Origin: Melioribacteraceae bacterium
GTDB lineage: Bacteria > Bacteroidota > Ignavibacteria > Ignavibacteriales > Melioribacteraceae
Length of the DNA stretch: 64,000 nt
Direction: 5' to 3'
Assembly: GCA_016927595.1 (NCBI GenBank)
Contig: JAFGMI010000032.1
Location: 1 to 64,000, forward strand
The notes under the pieces: model-generated
Told to the model about the DNA's origin: nothing
Seen by the model: only the letters and a program-made list of their open reading frames with translations
Database searches by the model: none
Part shown: positions 18,601 to 27,266 of the stretch, piece by piece
Layout: each line of letters starts with the position of its first letter
Numbering within the stretch: position 1 is the stretch's first letter
Made by a program: the position numbers and the translations under genes

Positions 18601-19464
18601 TTAATATGCTTCCGGAATAAATGTCTGATCAGTAATAGGGGGACGGACGTAGCCCTTTCTTTTTCTTCTCGGCGGAAGTTTAACAGGTTCCGGTGTAAGA
18701 TCTTTATATTTTATTAATGTGAGCAGGTGCGAAATAGTATTTAAACGGGCACGCCTCTTGTCATCCGCACAAACTACATACCACGGAGCCTGCTTGATAT
18801 CAGTATAGTTGAACATTTCATCTTTAGCTTTCGAGTAGTCTTCCCACAACTCGCGCGACTTCAGATCCATGGGGCTGAGCTTCCATCTTCTTCTTGGATC
18901 ATGTATACGTTTCTGAAATCTTTTTTCCTGTTCCTCATCGCTGACGGAGAACCAGTACTTAATCAGAATTATACCCGACCGGACCAGCATTCTTTCAAAC
19001 TCGGGGCACGTGCGCATGAATTCGTTGTATTGTTCATCAGTGCAGAATCCCATAACTCTTTCAACACCCGCACGGTTATACCAGCTTCTGTCAAAAAAAA
19101 CCATTTCTCCTGCTGCAGGGAGATGCGGGACGTAACGCTGAAAATACCATTGCGTCTTCTCTCGCTCAGTCGGTACTCCCAGAGCAACAACCCTGCAGAC
19201 TCTGGGGTTTAGTTTGTCCATTATTCTCTTTATAGTTCCGCCCTTTCCGGCTGCATCGCGCCCTTCAAAAATTACTACTACTTTAAGCCCTTTGTGCTTA
19301 ATCCATTCCTGCAGTTTAACAAGTTCAATCTGAAGTCCGGCAAGCTCCTTTTCATAGAATTTTGCTGACAGCTTTTTTTTCTGATTGTCCTGATCTTTCT
19401 TTCTGTGCGGGTGTTTGAGCGGTTCCTTTTTTTTAGGCATGGTATTGCCTTCATTTTGTTGCAT
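18601..19464 (-). CDS. ppk2: Polyphosphate kinase 2 family protein
   Basis: PPK2 enzymes move phosphate between polyphosphate and nucleotides. This 287-residue single-domain protein shows Walker A EGRDAAGKGG at 67-76, the lid-region LNPRVCRVVALG and Walker B FFDRSWYNRAGVERVMGF starting at 123. The basic KRIHDPRRRWKLSPMDLKSRE segment is also a PPK2 signature. It looks like a class I (NDP-phosphorylating) enzyme, though the class is not certain by eye. The ATG at 19464 is used; an alternative ATG eight codons later has AAGG at a suitable distance. The N-terminal 35 residues are highly basic, perhaps for polyphosphate binding. Confidence 0.93.
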   Translation of the reverse strand: MQQNEGNTMPKKKEPLKHPHRKKDQDNQKKKLSAKFYEKELAGLQIELVKLQEWIKHKGLKVVVIFEGRDAAGKGGTIKRIMDKLNPRVCRVVALGVPTEREKTQWYFQRYVPHLPAAGEMVFFDRSWYNRAGVERVMGFCTDEQYNEFMRTCPEFERMLVRSGIILIKYWFSVSDEEQEKRFQKRIHDPRRRWKLSPMDLKSRELWEDYSKAKDEMFNYTDIKQAPWYVVCADDKRRARLNTISHLLTLIKYKDLTPEPVKLPPRRKRKGYVRPPITDQTFIPEAY

Positions 19465-19648
19465 ATAATATAAAGCTGTCGGGGCTTTTATTCCAGTTAT
19501 AATTGATCAGACTATGATTCAAGTTTCAGTAATTTCCTTTTTCAGTTTCTCCTGGTTTCCGGGGATGGTCTGTAAACAAAAATTTATTATCAGTACCATG
19601 AAGAAGTTTAGGTATTCTTAAGCACGGATGATTTTAAAACCGGATCTC

Positions 19649-20302
19649 TCAGTTCGACTCACCTATTATTTTATAACCTCCTTTTAGATCAGATTCAATC
19701 ACCATATTAATTTTATAAAGATTCTTTCTATAGTATTTGTTGAAATCTGTAATATTGCTTTGATAAAACACCTTCAGGGTTTTGCATAGTCCGTATTTTC
19801 TTCGGGATGCATCTCTGAATATTCTTGCAAACATCTGGTTGAAAAAGTTTGCTTTAATTGCAATTGAGTAATCCGCAAGTTTCAGAATTTCCCGGTGTAA
19901 ACCAAGCTCGCCTTCAAGGAATATAAATTGGGCGGGTCTGAATTTCTCCGAGGACTCATCACTGCCTGTAACGGGATCGTATACCGGCTTTTCAACTTCA
20001 ATATTCTGTTTGAGAACTTTTAAATGATTCAGCAGCAGTTCAATTTTATTTGCTGAAGGATTTGATCCCAGTAATCCCGAGCTGGCTCTGGATGTTCTTG
20101 AATATCTGTAATCATCCAGGTGGAGTACTGATGAACCGGCAATACTTTTGACCAGCAGTTGAGCCAGTGTTGTTTTTCCGCAACCGCCCCTGCCGGTTAT
20201 AATTATAAAAGCAGGACGTTTTGTTATCTTGTTTATTCTTGAATTTATTTCGTCAGTAATTGAAATCTGTTTCACTCCCGTATCCCCGATACAAATATTC
20301 AT
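19649..20302 (-). CDS. Uridine-kinase-like P-loop protein
   Basis: A 217-residue P-loop protein with Walker A GRGGCGKT at 37-44, followed by SSVLHLDDYRYSR, where the DD pair resembles the catalytic Asp region of uridine kinase and phosphoribulokinase. QFIFLEGELGLH and a basic helix (RIFRDASRRKYG) correspond to the usual Walker-B-like and lid segments. It probably phosphorylates a small molecule; the substrate is unknown. It lies 9 bp downstream of the dehydrogenase gene and so is likely in the same transcript. The 184-bp spacer between this gene and ppk2 shows nothing notable. Confidence 0.75.
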   Translation of the reverse strand: MNICIGDTGVKQISITDEINSRINKITKRPAFIIITGRGGCGKTTLAQLLVKSIAGSSVLHLDDYRYSRTSRASSGLLGSNPSANKIELLLNHLKVLKQNIEVEKPVYDPVTGSDESSEKFRPAQFIFLEGELGLHREILKLADYSIAIKANFFNQMFARIFRDASRRKYGLCKTLKVFYQSNITDFNKYYRKNLYKINMVIESDLKGGYKIIGESN

Positions 20303-20311
20303 TCCGGGAGT

Positions 20312-21616
20312 TTACTTCTCCCATCCGTCTCTGACGAGCGAACTGATTATCAGTTTACCGCGGTGCCCGAATATCGGATGATTTTCGAATGATAATTTTT
20401 CTGCGAGCTCTACGGCTACCGAACCGGTTGACCTTCCCGATTTATGTGATTCGGCAAGTACCTTTAAAGTCATTTGATGTATTGAATATTCCCAGTCCTT
20501 TGACAGATGCCTCTCGATAAGCGGATCATTGGTTACATAACCTGCCGATTCGTCAGCGCAGTTGACTATACCCATTCTGTTGGTAAGAAAATCCGGAATG
20601 TAAAGTATTCCTTTTTTATTAATCGCCGCGTCGTCATCAACCGGATCCTCAAGCTGATTGTTAGCAGCACCGCATATAATGCGCGCTTTTACTGACGGTA
20701 TTGTCCGGCTGTTCAGTGTGGCGCCGGTTGCATTCGGGGAGAGAATATCACATTCGATACTCATGAGAGAGTTATCATTTCGTTTAACCAGATGCGTTTC
20801 CAGATTAAAATCTTTAAACTCTTTCCGGGCTCTTTCAACAATATCTGGATAGATATCCCAGGCGATAATTTTTTTTACATCTTTTTCGGACAGGAATTTT
20901 ATGAGCGACATTCCCACATTGCCCATACCCTGCAAAGCTATTGTTTTATCTTTAATTTTTTCACCGAGAAACTCAAGCGCAGCCTCCATTCCCGCCACTA
21001 CGCCTCTTGCAGTAGGCACAGAAGGATTTCCGCTGCCGCCAAGTTCGCGGGGAATGCATGTAGTAAATCTTGTCCTGGAAAAAATGTTTGCCATATCGCT
21101 GACACTTGTCCCGACATCCTCGGCGGTTACATAACAACCACGGAGTGAAGTTATGAACTCTCCGTATTCTTTGTACAAAATTTCTCTTACAACCGGATCA
21201 AGTTTATATACATCGGGATTGTGCGTCATTACGCCCTTACCACCGCCCCACCACAAACCTGCAAGAGCATTTTTATGAGTCATACCCATCGCTAAACGAA
21301 GTCCGTCTCTCAGGTAATCTTCAACAGTATCATAGCTCCAGTAGCGCAAGCCGCCGGCAGCCTGTCCGCGGTTGGTACGGTGAATAAAAGCTCCGAAAAG
21401 TGTGTCGAATTCAGAACTGACCTGAATGAAAACTCCTTCATGAAATTTGAAATCCCGTTTGTCATTGTTTAAAAAATCAGCGATAGCTTGCAGTTGAACG
21501 TGAGAGGCTTTTACTGCTTCAGCATCCTCATCATAAACAAAATAGATGCGCTGTATATTTTCATTTCTCAAATAGGTTATAAAGTCCTGCGGGCTTAAAG
21601 ATAGAATTGGTTCCAT
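20312..21616 (-). CDS. Glu/Leu/Phe/Val dehydrogenase family enzyme
   Basis: A 434-residue NAD(P)-dependent amino-acid dehydrogenase, which would deaminate an amino acid to the 2-oxo acid. K115 in MTHKNAL and the catalytic K127 in WWGGGKG match the substrate-binding and catalytic lysines, D167 in TAEDVGTS is the proton-transfer Asp, and the Rossmann motif GMGNVG lies at 230-235, followed by CGAANNQL. The sequence looks nearer leucine/phenylalanine dehydrogenases than classic glutamate dehydrogenase, but the preferred substrate is not certain. The N-terminal 60 residues are longer than in typical leucine dehydrogenase. A uridine-kinase-like gene follows 9 bp downstream. Confidence 0.9.
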   Translation of the reverse strand: MEPILSLSPQDFITYLRNENIQRIYFVYDEDAEAVKASHVQLQAIADFLNNDKRDFKFHEGVFIQVSSEFDTLFGAFIHRTNRGQAAGGLRYWSYDTVEDYLRDGLRLAMGMTHKNALAGLWWGGGKGVMTHNPDVYKLDPVVREILYKEYGEFITSLRGCYVTAEDVGTSVSDMANIFSRTRFTTCIPRELGGSGNPSVPTARGVVAGMEAALEFLGEKIKDKTIALQGMGNVGMSLIKFLSEKDVKKIIAWDIYPDIVERARKEFKDFNLETHLVKRNDNSLMSIECDILSPNATGATLNSRTIPSVKARIICGAANNQLEDPVDDDAAINKKGILYIPDFLTNRMGIVNCADESAGYVTNDPLIERHLSKDWEYSIHQMTLKVLAESHKSGRSTGSVAVELAEKLSFENHPIFGHRGKLIISSLVRDGWEK

Positions 21617-21813
21617 TTTAAATTGTTCTCTGCTGTTGAGTCTATAGTTATCTGCAATTTAAGAAAAAAGGAAACAAACAGCATCGATATCCGTTTAGTA
21701 TGTTTTCAGAAGGGAATTGTTAACTGATAACGCGACTTAAAAATACCAGATAGAATGTTTGGCGGGACTGAAAACGATTGACACGTTTTATTAAATAGAT
21801 TTTAAAACAGCGG

Positions 21814-22596
21814 TTATTTTTTTGACTGACTGAAAAGCCAGTCCTGAAGAAGTCTGTTTTCGTAAAGTTCTTTCCAGATTACATGACCGCATTTTTCAAG
21901 TTCCGTATAAAGTACATTGCTGCTGAATTTTCTTAATGCATTTACCATGTTACGCGAACCCTCTGCAGGAACAGCCAGATCCATTTCGCCGTGGAAAACC
22001 CAAACGGGCAATTCATTGATTAGGTGAGCTTTTTCGGGATCACCAGCACCGCTCATTGGTATTGCGGCAGCAAACTTATCCGGGTAACGCGTTATTAAAT
22101 CCCAGGTTCCGAATCCGCCCATTGATAAACCGGTAATGTATATTCTGCTTGTATCTATCGGATATTCTGCGATGAGAAAATCGATAAGATTAATAACAGC
22201 ATCAAGCTCATTGCTTATAGTAATTGTATCCTGCGAGTAGCTGCCGACTTTCCAATAAGTATCAACCCACCTGTTGTTTTCCGGGCATTGCGGTGAAAAA
22301 ATAAAACACGGACTGCGCTTTTGAAGATTGCTGTCCGCCCATGCAGTTGCAATCCCATGCAGGGCAATCTGTTTCTCATTATCGTTTCCGCGTTCACCGG
22401 AACCGTGAAGTGTGAGAATTAAAGGATAAAGTCTTCCTGTTTCTGCTCTTTCCGGCACAAATAATCTGTAGGGCAGTATTGTTGTATCGCTGCTGAAAGA
22501 GAGTTTCAGAAATTTATTGGTTATTGCAGTGTTAGACTGAGCCGTTGCTGAGAATGATACAAAGATTAATATTATAGTATGAATAAAAATTTTCAT
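21814..22596 (-). CDS. Secreted alpha/beta hydrolase (prolyl-oligopeptidase / PHB-depolymerase type)
   Basis: A 260-residue exported esterase-like enzyme with a signal peptide ending SATAQ at residue 20. The oxyanion region LHGSGERGND (64-73) is followed by nucleophile S158 in GLSMGGFGTWD, acid D206 in HGEMDLAVP and H238 in CGHVIWK, a complete triad. Proteins of this kind hydrolyse carbohydrate esters or small peptides and are common in Bacteroidota. It lies 9 bp after the unknown gene at 22606 and is probably cotranscribed with it. The natural substrate is unknown. Confidence 0.88.
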   Translation of the reverse strand: MKIFIHTIILIFVSFSATAQSNTAITNKFLKLSFSSDTTILPYRLFVPERAETGRLYPLILTLHGSGERGNDNEKQIALHGIATAWADSNLQKRSPCFIFSPQCPENNRWVDTYWKVGSYSQDTITISNELDAVINLIDFLIAEYPIDTSRIYITGLSMGGFGTWDLITRYPDKFAAAIPMSGAGDPEKAHLINELPVWVFHGEMDLAVPAEGSRNMVNALRKFSSNVLYTELEKCGHVIWKELYENRLLQDWLFSQSKK

Positions 22597-22605
22597 AATT
22601 CGCTG

Positions 22606-23379
22606 CTACAATGCTGAGTTAAAAAATTCCAGCACCTTTTTATCGGGGTTCTCAATACCGGCGAGACTGTTATAAATTAATACCGCAGTATTATCGTTAT
22701 ATAAAAAAGTGTCGGCAGGCAAATTATTCTTTTCGATTCCGATATTAGCCGGGTATTCAAAATAAAAACAAGGCTCATCCGTAATCAAACCGTCGAATGA
22801 AAATCCGATGTTAAAAAAGCCGGGTTTTCCGGCTTCATTATTATAAATAACAGATGAAGCTTTAAATTCCGAAGTAAAGAACTTTATTTCACTTGTTACG
22901 TTCTGTAATCCGCTTTTAAATTGCAGCAGCAGAAAATATATTTTATACAGATTTTCCCAGAATTTAAAAGCAAGTTCTTCACTATAAGTCAGCATTGTTT
23001 CATCGCCGAACTTGTTGAAGTCGCATTCGCAACCGATTCCCAGACCATTCATAATTGTTATTACTTCTTCGGCAAACGAGTACATCGATTGGTTTTCTAA
23101 GAAAACACTTAAGCGGGCTTCACCGCAGAAAATTTTTAACTTATGTTCGTAAAAATTAAGATTGAGATCAATCGGCTTAAATTCTTCTCCGGCCATAACC
23201 GGAACCGGTGATGTTGTTAGTCCCTTTGCATAAAAAGATAAAGCTTGTTCCTTTAAAGAATTATCATATGCGGAAAACTTAGATTTGAAGTCGGTTAATA
23301 CATGACAATACTTTTGGATAGTACTTTTTGTATCGATCCAGTCATCCGATTTAAAGCTGCCGAAACTGTACTTTAACAT
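22606..23379 (-). CDS. Conserved-looking protein of unknown function
   Basis: I do not recognise this 257-residue protein. It has no signal peptide or membrane segment. It is rich in aromatic residues and acidic patches (FYFEYPANIG, INYYIFLLLQFKSG-like hydrophobic helices, ECDFNKFGDE). The reading frame is open, with normal codon use and the ATG start in good context. The upstream aldo/keto reductase ends 84 bp before it and the esterase starts 9 bp after it, so it is probably in an operon with the esterase. No catalytic motif was identified. Confidence 0.7.
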   Translation of the reverse strand: MLKYSFGSFKSDDWIDTKSTIQKYCHVLTDFKSKFSAYDNSLKEQALSFYAKGLTTSPVPVMAGEEFKPIDLNLNFYEHKLKIFCGEARLSVFLENQSMYSFAEEVITIMNGLGIGCECDFNKFGDETMLTYSEELAFKFWENLYKIYFLLLQFKSGLQNVTSEIKFFTSEFKASSVIYNNEAGKPGFFNIGFSFDGLITDEPCFYFEYPANIGIEKNNLPADTFLYNDNTAVLIYNSLAGIENPDKKVLEFFNSAL

Positions 23380-23463
23380 TTTCCGTTACCTCTTAATCGC
23401 AATCAATGTATAAAGGAAATTTATTTAAGTATCAGGAAATTAATCTTCCTGATGAAATAACAA

Positions 23464-24369
23464 TTAAGGAACACCGTGTCCTTTTGAAGCTACCCAGATC
23501 CGGTACCAGTCTTCCCGGCTTAAATTTATTTTTAACGACTCAGCTGCGCTTTGTATTCTTTCAGGTTTTCCTGTACCGATAACAGAAACCGGATTTGACG
23601 GAAGTATATTTATCCACGCAAGCGCAATCTGATCAGCAGTAGCATTGTATTTCCATGCCAAATGATTTATGGTTTCTTTTAATCGATTTGCCTGATCCGT
23701 ATTTTCAGAAAACAACCTGCCGCCTGCGAGAGGCGACCATATCATTGGTGAGATTTTCAACTGCTGGCACTGATCAAAAGTACCATCTTCCAAAGGTTGT
23801 AAGTGCATCACCGAAAATTCAACCTGGTTGGTTACAAGTGGATAATCCAATCTGGACTGAAGCAGTTCGAACTGAGATGGTAAAAAATTGGAAACACCGA
23901 AGTTCAGTACTTTTCCGCCGGATTTTAATCTGGAGAAAGCCTCGGCAACTTCATCGGCATTCATTAAAGCGTCGGGTCTGTGTATAAGCAGCACATCAAG
24001 ATAATCGGTTCCGAAATTTCTGAGCGATTGTTCTGCAGAGGAAATAATATGCCTAGCGGAAGTGTCGTAATAATGGAATTTGTGCCCTGGTCTTTGAGGC
24101 GATTCGAATATTATATTGCATTTTGTAACCAGTTCTATTTGTTTGCGTAGCCCCGCAACCGACTTTAAAACACTGCCGAAAGTTTCCTCACACGTGTAAC
24201 TTCCATAAATATCAGCATGGTCAAACGATGTTATTCCAAGTTCGATACCCGATCTGATAATTAGCTCAAGACCTGCTTTATCCACTTCCCATTGCTTAAG
24301 TCTCCAGACGCCGATAATTATTCTGGACAGTTCGGCTCCGTTGGGAGCAATTTTTATTTTTGGGACCAT
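23464..24369 (-). CDS. Aldo/keto reductase (YdhF-like)
   Basis: A NADPH-dependent oxidoreductase of the aldo/keto reductase barrel family. I use the ATG at 24369 (301 residues), which has AGAG upstream; a TTG seven codons earlier is a weaker option. The catalytic tetrad is visible: D53 and Y55 in FDHADIYGSY, K83 in LVTKC and H130 in LLIHRPD. The C-terminal SVIGTGKPERIQSAAESL is the typical cofactor-binding signature. It resembles the YdhF group of Escherichia coli. The physiological substrate is unknown. Confidence 0.92.
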   Translation of the reverse strand: MVPKIKIAPNGAELSRIIIGVWRLKQWEVDKAGLELIIRSGIELGITSFDHADIYGSYTCEETFGSVLKSVAGLRKQIELVTKCNIIFESPQRPGHKFHYYDTSARHIISSAEQSLRNFGTDYLDVLLIHRPDALMNADEVAEAFSRLKSGGKVLNFGVSNFLPSQFELLQSRLDYPLVTNQVEFSVMHLQPLEDGTFDQCQQLKISPMIWSPLAGGRLFSENTDQANRLKETINHLAWKYNATADQIALAWINILPSNPVSVIGTGKPERIQSAAESLKINLSREDWYRIWVASKGHGVP

Positions 24370-24495
24370 ATTTACTCTATGCTTCTTCAATTAACATAAT
24401 TAATCTACAAATTTTTGTACAACTCATGCTTAAAATTATTCTTCTTGAAAATATAACAAACGGTTTTTTCCGCTGTGATAAAAATTATCTGGCAA

Positions 24496-26946
24496 TTACT
24501 CTGTTTTAATGCTTTCAACCGGATTGATAAGAGAGGCACGGATACTGTGGAATGCCACTGTTATAAGAGCGGTTAAAAAACTTATTGCTGCCGTGAGAGC
24601 AAAAATTTCTGCAGTTATTGAAATTCTGTAAGCAAACTTATCAAGCCAGTTTTGAGTTACGAATACAGAAACCGGAAATGCGATAATAAAAGCTGTGACT
24701 GCGGTTATAAATATATTTTTATTCACCATGTACATTATATCTTGCATACCTGCACCGAGAACTTTTCTTATACCTATTTCTTTTGTTTTGTTAACTGCCT
24801 GAATGCCGGCAATACCGAAAAGCCCGAGCACGGCAATCACAACAGCAAATACCGTTGCTGTATTTATGACATTCTGCCATTGAATTACTTTGCCATATTG
24901 ACTATCCAGAGTTTCTTCAAGAAAATTATATTCGAAAGGTATGTCCGGAGCGATCGACGACCATATAGATTTTACGGCTGAAATTGCTTCCTCTTTACGG
25001 TTTGCATCAACTTTTAAAAAAGCGTAATTATACCCATCCCCGTTGCCGCCCGATTCCAGGAACATTGGATTAACCTCATTAAGAAGAGATTGAAAATTAA
25101 AATCTTTTGCAATGCCTATTACCGTGTAAGGATTTGCATTTCCGGGTGATGATATAATTTCCCCTGCGTGTTTAATACCCGCTCTACGGGCAAGTGTTTC
25201 ATTTATAATAACGGCGTTATCCCGGTCTGAAGTTTTTTCTTCATGGAAATTTCTCCCTTCGATCAAGTCAATATTCATCATCGGAATAAAATTAAAATCG
25301 ATAAAATAATAATAGGACCAGATTTGTTCAGAATTTATGTTAAGCATCGTCATCGACATTCCGCTTCCGAAGGACAGGCTGGCGCCGGAAACATCCCTGA
25401 AATCTGATTTGCCGGCCAATTCATTCCTCAGCCTTTTTACTATAGTGTTCCCTCCGATCTCGCTGCCGTACAGGGGAATTGTAACAATATTTACGGGATC
25501 ATATCCAAGATCTCTGTTGTTTACCAGACTCATCTGACTCGCCATAATAACTGCGCTTGTTATCAGGAATGAAAAAACGGCAAATTGAAATCCTACGAGA
25601 ATCAAAATGAATTTAGTTTTGTATCTTATCGAATAAGATCTGTTTATGGCTTTTACAGTTTTATGATGCGACATAATGAAAGCCGGATATATGCCCGAGA
25701 GAAATCCTATTAGCAGAGCCAGAAGAATGGTGAGTAATAAAATGGCAGAATCGTTTAATAAAGATACTGACAAACTACCGCCGGTTATGTCGTTAAACAG
25801 CGGGAGTAATGATTCAGCAAGTATAGTACCGATTAGTATTGATATAAATGAAACCAGCAAAGCCTCGCTTAAAAACTGCATTGTAAGAGAATTTTGATTA
25901 GCCCCCATAACTTTTCGTATACCGACTTCCAGTGATCTGTCGCTTGCAGATGCAAGGGCTATCGAAATATAATTTGTACACGCAACAATCATTATCAATA
26001 ATGCTGATACTATAAGAATATAAGCGTTAAGTGGATTTGCCGATTTTTCACGTGACATAGTGTGAGGTGATAAATAAATATCCCTTATATTAACTATATC
26101 CAGACTTACAGTAATATTCCGGGATTCATTTGTTTCTTCAAAGGTACCGTTTCCGAATATACCCGCCAGTTTTCGTCTGGAAAATACGCCAACTTTTTTA
26201 TTTAACTCCTTTAAGTCAAAATCTTCAGAGAGCTTAATGAAGTTAGTTGTCGTTAAAGCTGCTAAGTTAGCTTCCTCCGTTTTAAGATTGGAATTATTCG
26301 TCAAAGGTATTATAACTGAGTATGTAATGCTGCTGTTGGAAGGGGGAAGTTCTGCAATTCCCGTAACAAGGAAGGGTTTAAGTTCATTGCCCAATTTGAT
26401 TTCTATTATCTTACCGATCGAGTTTAACCCGCCGTGGTATTTTTCAGCAAGTTCACGTGTCAACACACAGCTTGAGGGGTTATCGAGAACCGATTTATTT
26501 TCTCCCGCGATCAGTTTAAATGAAAAAAAATCAAAAAAGTTTTTATCAGCCAGCTGCACATCCTGATGATATAAATTATTACCGGTTTTAATTAATAACC
26601 TCTCTTCTGTATACCTGCAGGAAGCAATTACTTCAGGGATCTCTTCTTCCATTGCAGGACCAACCGCGGGTGATATCATGGAAGTCCTTGATACATCCTC
26701 ACCATTTGAAAACATTTTTACATTATAACCGCGGGACTTGGCTCTTTCGAGGTTTATATCTTCCTCAACCCTGAATATCCTGTCGGCATCGTTATGAAAA
26801 CCGTCGAAGGTAAATTCATTTTTTACAAACAGCATCACAAGAATGCAAAACGCCGTACTGATACCTAATCCGACTATTTTTATAAATGAATATACTTTGT
26901 ACTTCAGTAACTGGCGCCAGGCTGTCTTTATGTAGTTTTCGAACAT
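24496..26946 (-). CDS. FtsX/MacB-type ABC transporter permease
   Basis: An 816-residue permease with an N-terminal transmembrane helix (about 20-40), a long periplasmic MacB-like domain, a three-helix FtsX block (about 285-440, including ALLIMIVACTNYISIALA and the EVGIRKVMGAN motif), a second periplasmic domain and a second FtsX block (VFAVVIAVLGLFGIAGI, then EIGIRKVLGAG). The duplicated arrangement is typical of Bacteroidota and Acidobacteria MacB-related permeases, which probably export peptides or drugs or signal envelope stress. No ABC ATPase gene is adjacent, so its partner is elsewhere. AAGTAAGGGATAAATATG gives a good ribosome site. A two-unit operator lies about 95-135 bp upstream. Confidence 0.92.
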   Translation of the reverse strand: MFENYIKTAWRQLLKYKVYSFIKIVGLGISTAFCILVMLFVKNEFTFDGFHNDADRIFRVEEDINLERAKSRGYNVKMFSNGEDVSRTSMISPAVGPAMEEEIPEVIASCRYTEERLLIKTGNNLYHQDVQLADKNFFDFFSFKLIAGENKSVLDNPSSCVLTRELAEKYHGGLNSIGKIIEIKLGNELKPFLVTGIAELPPSNSSITYSVIIPLTNNSNLKTEEANLAALTTTNFIKLSEDFDLKELNKKVGVFSRRKLAGIFGNGTFEETNESRNITVSLDIVNIRDIYLSPHTMSREKSANPLNAYILIVSALLIMIVACTNYISIALASASDRSLEVGIRKVMGANQNSLTMQFLSEALLVSFISILIGTILAESLLPLFNDITGGSLSVSLLNDSAILLLTILLALLIGFLSGIYPAFIMSHHKTVKAINRSYSIRYKTKFILILVGFQFAVFSFLITSAVIMASQMSLVNNRDLGYDPVNIVTIPLYGSEIGGNTIVKRLRNELAGKSDFRDVSGASLSFGSGMSMTMLNINSEQIWSYYYFIDFNFIPMMNIDLIEGRNFHEEKTSDRDNAVIINETLARRAGIKHAGEIISSPGNANPYTVIGIAKDFNFQSLLNEVNPMFLESGGNGDGYNYAFLKVDANRKEEAISAVKSIWSSIAPDIPFEYNFLEETLDSQYGKVIQWQNVINTATVFAVVIAVLGLFGIAGIQAVNKTKEIGIRKVLGAGMQDIMYMVNKNIFITAVTAFIIAFPVSVFVTQNWLDKFAYRISITAEIFALTAAISFLTALITVAFHSIRASLINPVESIKTE

Positions 26947-26974
26947 ATTTATCCCTTACTTTTGCAGCAATATT

Positions 26975-26990
26975 CTCAAATTACATACCA
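26975..26990 (-). promoter_or_regulatory. Weak sigma-54-like promoter candidate for the permease
   Basis: On the minus strand TGGTATGTAATTTGAG resembles TGGCAC-N5-TTGCA, with the GG element and ten bases of spacing, but the essential -12 GC is GA. It ends about 29 bp before the permease ATG. The position relative to the upstream operator would suit an enhancer-dependent promoter, but the mismatch makes it doubtful. Confidence 0.25.
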
Positions 26991-27039
26991 GATAAAATCT
27001 GAAATATCTCACGCTAAAAGATTATTCAAAGCAAATAGT

Positions 27040-27079
27040 TGTTCAAAATCGTACAAATATGTGCAGTAGCGTACAAATA
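27040..27079. promoter_or_regulatory. Tandem 20-bp operator, two units
   Basis: Two adjacent 20-bp units, TGTTCAAAATCGTACAAATA (27040-27059) and TGTGCAGTAGCGTACAAATA (27060-27079), each contain the imperfect inverted repeat TGTnC-N6-GTACA followed by AATA. The 20-bp phasing is two DNA turns, so two dimers would bind on the same face. It probably binds a regulator of the permease or the divergent peptidase. No regulator gene is adjacent. Confidence 0.6.
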
Positions 27080-27266
27080 TAATCGCTGACTTTAATTACA
27101 AAGAAGTTAAAATCAATTTAAAGATATGTAAAGAATACGATATTTGAAGTTTGGGGATGTTTTACGAATCTAAAACGAAATTTTGCAGGTAAACCTTCTG
27201 TTCAAACTTAATTCAGTTAAAATCATTATTTTTACAATTGCAACTGGGAAAAATAAAAGGGGTGAA

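Larger units (their letters stand above)
26947..27266. other. Divergent intergenic region, 320 bp
   Basis: This spacer separates the minus-strand permease from the plus-strand M3 peptidase. It holds the 20-bp tandem operator at 27040-27079, a possible sigma-54-like element at 26975-26990 facing the permease, and a strong ribosome site (AAAAGGGGTGAA) just before the peptidase ATG at 27267. No other gene or RNA is apparent. Confidence 0.7.
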
